From positions 1 to 49,252 of the forward strand of contig BPJZ01000008.1 in the NCBI GenBank assembly GCA_026004875.1: a stretch of 49,252 nt of DNA, given 5' to 3'. This DNA comes from Candidatus Poribacteria bacterium (GTDB lineage: Bacteria; Poribacteria; WGA-4E; GCA-2687025). The notes beneath the pieces were generated by a model that was not told the origin of the DNA, did not search any database, and worked only from the letters and a program-made list of their open reading frames with translations. Position numbers and translations under genes: made by a program. Each line of letters starts with the position of its first letter. Within the stretch, counting starts at the first letter, position 1. Shown in pieces: positions 43,317-49,252 of the stretch.

Positions 43317-45254
43317 ATGAGCAGATCGACAAAGCTCTCTTCCTTTGAGCGGGCCCGGTGGAGGGCCGTCCTCTTGGGTGCGGCCCTGATTCCTCCAAAC
43401 GCCTACTGGATCATGCAGGTGGAGGGCGTCTGGAACACCGGGCTTTCGACCGGCCTTTCGCTGATGTGGCATGTAGTGGTCAACCTCTTGGCGCTGATGC
43501 TGATAAACCTGCTCCTCCAACGCTGGGCTCCTCGCTGGGCGTTGACGGCGGCGGAGCTGCTCGTCGTCTACGCCATGCTCACCCTCGCCGGCGCGATCGC
43601 CGGGCGCGACTCCTATCAAATCCTCATTCCGGTGATGGGATGGGCCTTCCGCTTTGCCACACCCGAGAACGAATGGGCCTCGCTGTTTCACCGATATCTG
43701 CCGGAATGGTTCACCCTCCGAGATCCTCAGACGCTGGAACACCTCTTTGAGGGCGACTCGACGCTCTATCTGAGGTCCCATCTGAAGGCCCTCTGGCGCC
43801 CGGTGGTCGCCTGGACCGGATTTGTGCTCCTCCTCGCCTGGACGCTTCTTTGTGCCAACGTGCTGCTCCGAAAACAGTGGACCCAGCGCGAGCGGCTGAG
43901 CTATCCGATCATCCAGCTTCCCTTGGCCATCGTCCAGGATGGGGGGAACGTCGCCTTCTTTCGGAACCGGCTTCTGTGGCTCGGCTTTGCATTAGCGGGC
44001 GGGCTGGATCTGCTGAACGGGCTGAGCTACCTATTTCCGGTCGTCCCTCGTGTGCCGATCACTTATTTAGATCACGATCTAGGACGGCTGTTCACCTCCA
44101 AGCCGTGGAACGCGGTCGGTCGGATTCCGTTCCCGATGTACCCCTTTGCGGCTGCGTTGGGGTTTTTTCTGCCCCTGGACCTGGCCTTTTCGATCTGGTT
44201 CTTCTACCTCGTCCGGAAGCTGCAGCAGGTGCTCGCCGCCGCGCTGGGGCTCCGGGTTCTTCCAGGGTTCCCCTACCTGAACCAGCAGTCTACAGGGGCC
44301 TGGCTGGGGGTGTTTTTCCTGGTGACCTGGATGGGAAGGGGACAGATTCGCGAAATCCTCCGTCGAGCCATCTGGAACGATCCCCGCGTGGACGACAGCG
44401 AGGAACCGATCGGCTATCGCGGCGCGCTCCTCGGCCTGGTCATGGGATTGGTGGCGCTGGGGGTCGTCTGCCTGGGGATGGGCATGAGCCTGTGGATCGT
44501 TCCGCCGTTCTTTGGCATCTGGATGATGCTCTCCGTGGCGATTGCTCGGGCGCGAGCGGAACTGGGGCCGCCTACCCACGAGCTGGTTGGAATGAACCCC
44601 GGGAACATGATGGTGGACCTGCTGGGCACTCGACGGATCGGTCCGAACAACCTCTCGATCTTTCCTCTCTTCTGGTGGTTTGCTGGGAGGGGCTACCGCG
44701 ACCATCTGATGCCCCACATGTTGGAACACTTGAAAATGGCCGAGGTGCTCCGCGTGGAGAACCGTCGCCTGATGGGAGCGTCGCTGGTTGCGGTGGCGAT
44801 CGGGTCGCTTTCGGCCTTCTGGGCGCTGCTGCACTTGAGCTTTCAAGAAGGGCTTGGCCACATTCCCATCGGGCACGATTCCGGCGTCTTCCGAGCGCTG
44901 GCTAGCCGGTTAACGCTCCCTCAGGGGAGCGATCCGGGGGCGACGCTCTTTATGGGCGTGGGGGCGGGGGTGACGTTTTTGCTGATGTTCCTGAGAACCC
45001 GATTTCTCTGGTGGCCGCTGCATCCGGCGGGGTACGCGCTCTCCATGAACTTTGGAGTGGACTACATCTGGTCTTGTTTAATCTTCAGCACGGTAGCAAA
45101 GTTCCTGCTTCTTCGGTTTGGGGGGATTCGCGCCTATCGCCGGGCGATCCCGTTTGCGCTGGGACTGATTCTCGGCGAGTATACCGTTGGGGCCGGATGG
45201 AGCCTTCTGGCGACCATCCTCAAGCGACGGATGTACAGCTTCTACTATGCTTGA
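43317..45254 (+). CDS. DUF6785/DUF6784-type polytopic membrane protein
   Basis: A 645-residue membrane protein with about twelve to fourteen helices. Recognisable segments are GAALIPPNAYWIMQVEGVWN, ELLVVYAMLTLAGAIAGRDS, FRFATPENEWASLFHRYLPE, LLCANVLLRKQWTQRERLSY and PIIQLPLAIVQDGG, then later RARAELGPPTHELVGMNPGN and GRGYRDHLMPHMLEHLKMAE. I associate this architecture with an OPT-like family that is common in Poribacteria, Planctomycetes and Armatimonadetes, of unproved function; a transporter role is likely. The ATG follows GGAGAGAAGG. Two sugar-type genes follow with little spacing, suggesting a catabolic cluster. Confidence 0.82.
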   Translation: MSRSTKLSSFERARWRAVLLGAALIPPNAYWIMQVEGVWNTGLSTGLSLMWHVVVNLLALMLINLLLQRWAPRWALTAAELLVVYAMLTLAGAIAGRDSYQILIPVMGWAFRFATPENEWASLFHRYLPEWFTLRDPQTLEHLFEGDSTLYLRSHLKALWRPVVAWTGFVLLLAWTLLCANVLLRKQWTQRERLSYPIIQLPLAIVQDGGNVAFFRNRLLWLGFALAGGLDLLNGLSYLFPVVPRVPITYLDHDLGRLFTSKPWNAVGRIPFPMYPFAAALGFFLPLDLAFSIWFFYLVRKLQQVLAAALGLRVLPGFPYLNQQSTGAWLGVFFLVTWMGRGQIREILRRAIWNDPRVDDSEEPIGYRGALLGLVMGLVALGVVCLGMGMSLWIVPPFFGIWMMLSVAIARARAELGPPTHELVGMNPGNMMVDLLGTRRIGPNNLSIFPLFWWFAGRGYRDHLMPHMLEHLKMAEVLRVENRRLMGASLVAVAIGSLSAFWALLHLSFQEGLGHIPIGHDSGVFRALASRLTLPQGSDPGATLFMGVGAGVTFLLMFLRTRFLWWPLHPAGYALSMNFGVDYIWSCLIFSTVAKFLLLRFGGIRAYRRAIPFALGLILGEYTVGAGWSLLATILKRRMYSFYYA

Positions 45255-45267
45255 TCGGAGGGGAGAG

Positions 45268-46170
45268 ATGACCTGCGCACTTGGGGGGATCGTTCCGCCG
45301 GTGGTGACCCCTTTTGACGCCTCCGGCGAGCTGGACATCTCAGCGCTGCAGAAGGAGATCGTCCATCTGCTCCAAGCGGGCGTGCACGGGATCGCCGTCT
45401 GCGGGAGTACGGGTGAGGGGCACACGCTCACTGTGGAAGAGACACGGCGGATTGCCACGCTTGCCGTTCGGGAGGCGGGCGACGCTGTTCCGGTAATCGT
45501 TGGAGTGATCGCCGACAGCACCCGCGCCGTTGTCGAGCGAGGGAGGGCAGTCGCCGACCTGGGAGTGACGGCGCTCCAGGTGACGCCGGTGCACTATCTC
45601 TTTCGACCGGACGACGCGGCGATGACGGCGTTCTTCGCGACGATCGCTGAGCAAACCGGCCTTCCGGTGATCGTGTACAACGTCGTTCCTTGGGCCTACC
45701 TTTCGCCGACGTTCCTGGCGCGGCTGATCGCTGAGGTCCCCGGAGTGGTCGGCGTCAAGCAGAGCGCCGGCGATTTGAAGCTGTTGGCCGATCTTCTGTT
45801 GTTGCTAAAGGGCCAAGGCACGGTGTTCTCAGCGGTGGACGCGCTCCTTTATCCCTCGTTTGCGATCGGAGCGCACGGCGCCATTGCGGCCATCCTGAGC
45901 GCCGTTCCGGAGCTTTGTCTTCAGCTTTGGGACGCTGTCCGGAAGGGGGATCACCAAGCGGCCCGGAGCCTTCACGAGCGACTGCTGGTTCTTTGGAACG
46001 CCCTGGAGGGGGACAACCTGCCTGCAAACGTCAAATGTGCCATGGCCTTCCAGGGCCGAGAAGGGGGAAAGCCCCGCGCGCCGATGCCGGAGACTTCCCG
46101 AGCCCAGGCGCAACGAATTTACGACGCTCTGATTCATGCGGGCATCTCGCCGGTTGTTCCGCGGCCGTAG
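45268..46170 (+). CDS. DapA/NanA-family aldolase (dihydrodipicolinate synthase superfamily)
   Basis: A 300-residue TIM-barrel aldolase. It begins GGIVPPVVTPFDASGELD, has the substrate loop VCGSTGEGHTLT (G-S-T-G-E), the catalytic tyrosine in PVIVYNVVPW and the Schiff-base lysine in VVGVKQSAGDLK. Family members are dihydrodipicolinate synthase, N-acetylneuraminate lyase and several keto-deoxy sugar-acid aldolases. The missing lysine-pathway neighbours and its position next to a membrane protein and a putative glycosidase favour sugar-acid cleavage over lysine synthesis. The ATG at 45268 follows GGAGGGGAG; it starts 13 bases after the DUF6785 stop. Confidence 0.9.
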   Translation: MTCALGGIVPPVVTPFDASGELDISALQKEIVHLLQAGVHGIAVCGSTGEGHTLTVEETRRIATLAVREAGDAVPVIVGVIADSTRAVVERGRAVADLGVTALQVTPVHYLFRPDDAAMTAFFATIAEQTGLPVIVYNVVPWAYLSPTFLARLIAEVPGVVGVKQSAGDLKLLADLLLLLKGQGTVFSAVDALLYPSFAIGAHGAIAAILSAVPELCLQLWDAVRKGDHQAARSLHERLLVLWNALEGDNLPANVKCAMAFQGREGGKPRAPMPETSRAQAQRIYDALIHAGISPVVPRP

Positions 46171-46214
46171 AGCTCTCCAGCGTGAGGATCGAAGAGAAGA
46201 GAGGAGTCCTCCCT

Positions 46215-47231
46215 ATGTCCCGCAAGCGTCTGATCGAGTTTGGTTGGGACGAGCCGGATCCGGCCTTTATGCGCGCTCAGGTCGCCCAGATGCGAGCGAC
46301 TCCGTTTGACGGGTGTGTCTTTCACCTGACCGCCGAGGGAGGCGCCAACTTCACTTGGCACTGCTGGAGCCGCGAGGCCTTTCCAGAAGAGGCCTTTGCC
46401 GCTGCCCTTGAGGACCTTCAGGCCGCTTACGCTGCGGGCGGCTTTCAGGACAACTTCCTTCGGTTCAACGTCACCCCGGGCGATGTAGACTGGTTTGAGG
46501 ACTTCGGCGCGATTTTGCACAACGCGGAGTTGGCCGCGCGGATCGCGCGAGAAGGGCGCTGCCGTGGCCTGCTCTTTGACATCGAACAGTACAATCATCC
46601 CGTTTTTCACTATTCGAAGCTGGCTGAGGCAACCGGCCGTTCTTGGGAGGATTACGCCGCTCAGGTGCGCCGTCGGGGGGCTGAGGTGATGGAGGCTTTT
46701 CAGCGGGGCTACCCGGGGCTGGAGGTCTTCTTAACCTTTGGTTACTCGCTGCCGTGGCACCAGAGCCAGAGCGGGGCTCGGCCCCTTGAGACGGTAAGTT
46801 ACGGTCTCCTGGCGCCCTTTTTGGACGGGATGGTTGAGGCGGCCCAAGGGGGCACAACCCTGATTGACGGCCATGAGCTCTCCTACGGCTATCGCGAGCC
46901 GGAAGCCTTCGAGGCCGCTGCGCGCCGGATGCGGGAGGAGCTGCTCCCGATCGTCGCTCAGCCGGAGCGTTATCGGGAGGTGTTTCGCATCTCCTTTGGG
47001 CTCTGGCTGGACTGCCGTTGGAGGGAGGTCGGTTGGCATATCGACGACCTTTCCAAGAACTACCACCAGCCCGAGCAGTTTGGAGCGTGTCTCCGTCGGG
47101 CGCTGGAGCTGTGCGACGATTATGTCTGGGTCTACTCGGAGACTCCCCGTTGGTGGTCTCCAGAAGGACCGATCAAGCTTCCGGAGGCTTACGTCCAGGC
47201 GATCCGGCGGGCGGTAGCGCCGTTCCGCTAA
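46215..47231 (+). CDS. Conserved protein, possible TIM-barrel glycosidase-like, function unknown
   Basis: A 338-residue soluble protein without a signal peptide. It starts MSRKRLIEFGWDEPDPAF behind AGAGAGGAG, then FDGCVFHLTAEGGANFTWHC, WFEDFGAILHNAELAARIA, GLLFDIEQYNHPVFHYSK (an acidic F-D-I-E motif where TIM-barrel hydrolases put a catalytic or metal residue), LEVFLTFGYSLPWHQSQS, TLIDGHELSYGYREPEAFE and YVWVYSETPRWWSPEGP. The alternating strand-helix pattern and aromatic-rich ends of strands suggest a carbohydrate-active barrel, but I do not recognise a named family. It lies 44 bases after the aldolase and probably belongs to the same transcript. Confidence 0.7.
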   Translation: MSRKRLIEFGWDEPDPAFMRAQVAQMRATPFDGCVFHLTAEGGANFTWHCWSREAFPEEAFAAALEDLQAAYAAGGFQDNFLRFNVTPGDVDWFEDFGAILHNAELAARIAREGRCRGLLFDIEQYNHPVFHYSKLAEATGRSWEDYAAQVRRRGAEVMEAFQRGYPGLEVFLTFGYSLPWHQSQSGARPLETVSYGLLAPFLDGMVEAAQGGTTLIDGHELSYGYREPEAFEAAARRMREELLPIVAQPERYREVFRISFGLWLDCRWREVGWHIDDLSKNYHQPEQFGACLRRALELCDDYVWVYSETPRWWSPEGPIKLPEAYVQAIRRAVAPFR

Positions 47232-47393
47232 TCGCTTTTGGTCTATTGGGGGATAGGGGGGAGGGATCTCCTCTGCCGCTGCGGCGAAGAAGAATCGTTG
47301 CGGCTTCAACCTTTCTTTTCCTCCGGCGTCTATGATATATACCCCACAAGATGTTGGGGGACATTGCGCGTTTGAGGCAGGCTTGAATCAAGG

Positions 47394-49252
47394 ATGCGAG
47401 GGTTTACCCACCGGATTAGTAGAGAACTCGATCGCCCGGAGCCTTCCCGGCCGGTCTCTTATCGGAAGACCTACTTTCGGCTGCTCAGTTACGCCAAGCC
47501 CTACCTGCCCGCGGTAACGTTGGTGTTGCTCTTCTCGCTGGCCAGCTCGTTTTTAGGCGTTCTTCCGGCTCAGGTGATGGGCGTGGCGATCGATGAGATC
47601 ACCGGACACGGGCAGATCGGTATTCGGGAGCAGCCGACCCGATCGGCTGCTCCCTCTGCCGAAGCTGGGGAGGAGGCGGTTCCTCGCCCTCCGCGGCGGC
47701 CTCAGCTTTTTGTGGCCCCGTACATCGCTCGATTTGCAGAGATCGTCTCCGTTCGATGGTTGGGCTCCTTCCCACCGGTGATTGCAACCGCGCTAGTGAT
47801 CGTCTTTGCGTTCCTGGTGCTCTTTCTGCTCTCCCAGCTCGTGGGGATCACCCAGCGGATTCTCCTGGCTAAGATCGGTCAGTCGCTGATCTACGACATG
47901 CGAGGCCAGGTGTATGCCCACCTGCAGCGGCTCTCTCCGCGTTACTTTGAGGATCGGCCGACCGGCGACACGATGTCCCGAGTCATCAACGACGTGAACT
48001 CGCTGGAACAGGTGCTCGTCGGTCCGATCGTGGAGCTGGTCGGGAACGTCACTCGGTTGGTCTTTGTCCTTTACTTCTGCTTGATCTGGGACTGGCAGCT
48101 GACCCTGCTGGCGCTGGTCGCGGTGCCGTTGCTTGTGGCCTCGACGGCCACGATCGGCCGCATCCTTCGGGAGAACTTCCGGATCGCTCGGCAGAAGATC
48201 GGCGAGCTGAACACCATTCTCCAGGACAACATCAGCGGAATTCGGGTGATCCAGGCCTTCGCCCGGGAGGATTATGAGCTGGCTCGCTTTAATCAGAAGA
48301 GCCGAGAGAACTACGAGATCAGCGTGAAGATCGCGACGATCTTTGCTCTCTTCCGCCCCTGGATCGAGTTTTTGAACCAGATTGGGATGTTGGTCGTCCT
48401 GGGCGTGGGGAGCGTGCGGGTGATGCGCGGCCAGATGAATCCGGGGATGCTGGTCGTCTTCTTCCAGTACCTGCCGATGCTCTTTGGCCCCATTAGCGGG
48501 TTCACGCGGTTTTATAACACCATCCAGCGGGCGCTAGCGTCGGCGGAGCGAGTCTTTGAGGTGTTGGACACTCAGCCGGAGATCGTCTCTCCGCCCAACG
48601 CGATCGTCCTGACGCGGGTTCGGGGCGAGGTGGAGTTCCGGCACGTGCACTTTGCCTACCGGCCCGGCGTTGAGGTGCTGCACGATATCAATCTGCACGC
48701 CGATCCCGGCGAGATGGTCGCCCTTGTTGGCCCCAGCGGAGCGGGCAAATCCACCCTGGTTCAGCTGATCCCTCGGTTTTACGACCCGATCAAAGGGGAG
48801 ATTCTTATTGATGGACATCCGCTGACTCAATTGGAGCTGACCGCTCTCCGGCGCCAGATTGCCATCGTGCCGCAGGACCCCTTCCTGTTTAACGTCTCGG
48901 TGAAGGAGAACATCCGCTACGGGCGGCTGGAGGCCACCGACGAAGAGATCGTCGCAGCGGCTAAAGCGGCCAACGCCCACGAGTTCATCGAGCAGCTTCC
49001 GGAGGGATACGACACCCTGATCGGCGAGCGGGGCGTTAAGCTCTCCGGCGGACAACGGCAGCGGCTGGCCATCGCGCGGGCGATCCTTACCGACGCGCCG
49101 ATCCTTATCCTGGACGAGGCCACCTCCTCGGTGGACTCCGAGACGGAACGGCTGATCCAGGAAGCGATTGACCGGCTGGTGCAGAACCGCACCACCTTTG
49201 TGATCGCCCACCGGCTCTCCACCGTCCAGCACGCGGATCAGATTCTCGTCAT
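47394..49252 (+). CDS. ABC-type exporter, fused permease and ATPase (MsbA/lipid or multidrug type), cut by window edge
   Basis: An open frame of at least 619 residues from ATG 47394 (AAGG just upstream) to the window end. The first helix is AVTLVLLFSLASSFLGVLPA, with a large charged and proline-rich loop (about residues 75-105) before the second helix. The transmembrane region has IYDMRGQVYAHLQRLSPRYF, DRPTGDTMSRVINDVNSL and QDNISGIRVIQAFAREDYE, as in MsbA-like half-transporters. The ATPase has Walker A GPSGAGKST, the Q-loop VPQDPFLF, the signature LSGGQRQRLAIARA, Walker B ILILDEATSSVD and the switch histidine in FVIAHRLST. As a homodimer it would export lipid, drug or peptide. The 160-base spacer before it is A/T-rich near TATGATATATA. 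Confidence 0.93.
   Translation, partial: MRGFTHRISRELDRPEPSRPVSYRKTYFRLLSYAKPYLPAVTLVLLFSLASSFLGVLPAQVMGVAIDEITGHGQIGIREQPTRSAAPSAEAGEEAVPRPPRRPQLFVAPYIARFAEIVSVRWLGSFPPVIATALVIVFAFLVLFLLSQLVGITQRILLAKIGQSLIYDMRGQVYAHLQRLSPRYFEDRPTGDTMSRVINDVNSLEQVLVGPIVELVGNVTRLVFVLYFCLIWDWQLTLLALVAVPLLVASTATIGRILRENFRIARQKIGELNTILQDNISGIRVIQAFAREDYELARFNQKSRENYEISVKIATIFALFRPWIEFLNQIGMLVVLGVGSVRVMRGQMNPGMLVVFFQYLPMLFGPISGFTRFYNTIQRALASAERVFEVLDTQPEIVSPPNAIVLTRVRGEVEFRHVHFAYRPGVEVLHDINLHADPGEMVALVGPSGAGKSTLVQLIPRFYDPIKGEILIDGHPLTQLELTALRRQIAIVPQDPFLFNVSVKENIRYGRLEATDEEIVAAAKAANAHEFIEQLPEGYDTLIGERGVKLSGGQRQRLAIARAILTDAPILILDEATSSVDSETERLIQEAIDRLVQNRTTFVIAHRLSTVQHADQILV

Noticed and set aside
43850..44905. A 351-residue open frame inside the DUF6785 gene
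   Set aside because: It is arginine- and proline-rich with no recognisable segments and lies in another frame of a well-supported membrane protein gene.

Overview
The window is about 49 kb of GC-rich bacterial DNA with short spacers and genes on both strands. The best lineage clue is the C-terminal domain of the gene at 35386-36793 (PNPFNPETWIPF, then AAYWDGRNALGEPVASG), which I associate from memory with Candidatus Poribacteria. The cohesin, dockerin, LamG, DUF4091 and DUF6785 families fit that group. This placement is inference, not proof. No phage, insertion sequence or CRISPR array was seen.

Layout. 1-4108: minus-strand MATE fragment, tRNA-Trp, a small membrane protein and a large secreted DUF4091 protein, all carrying frameshifts. 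4347-9502: a sigma-54 response regulator, a structured leader with a STAS protein, a secreted LamG protein and an exported HEAT-repeat protein. 9518-12088: an SDR, a FliL-like lipoprotein, a two-helix membrane protein and a TIM-barrel isomerase. 12164-16120: a TolB-like propeller followed by four tandem paralogues of one secreted beta-rich family, with a strong hairpin in each spacer. 16260-26178: TPR protein, the overlapping run ligA-udg-glycosyltransferase, a CPA2 antiporter, argG, rsmA, a secreted toroid protein and a TonB-like protein. 26466-35396: an acetate-kinase-family protein, a ClpX-like AAA+ ATPase overlapping fliR, flhB, flhF, a MocA-like nucleotidyltransferase, purB and a DUF92 membrane protein. 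35386-42935: a frameshifted nidogen/dockerin/FlgD-like secreted protein, a VOC protein with an SDR, a small HTH-like protein, a BtuF/BtuC-type importer pair without ATPase, a gamma-glutamylcyclotransferase-like protein and a cohesin+PKD secreted protein. 43317-49252: DUF6785 membrane protein, DapA-family aldolase and a conserved unknown in tight succession, then a truncated ABC exporter.

How the parts fit. Much of the window codes for cell-surface or secreted proteins. Seven of them, in otherwise unrelated families, end in the same short C-terminal signature, roughly V-x-P-x-G-K-L-x-x-x-W-x-x-L-K-R. It looks like an undescribed sorting or attachment tag and is the strongest candidate for a new system here. 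One secreted gene in the tandem array has its ribosome binding site inside a perfect 15-bp inverted repeat, suggesting translational control.

Sequence quality. At least 19 frameshifts fall in six genes, 17 of them single-base insertions, nearly all in or next to homopolymers. They cluster in two secreted-protein genes and spare the housekeeping genes. Local sequencing or assembly error explains this better than decay, but it can only be settled with reads.
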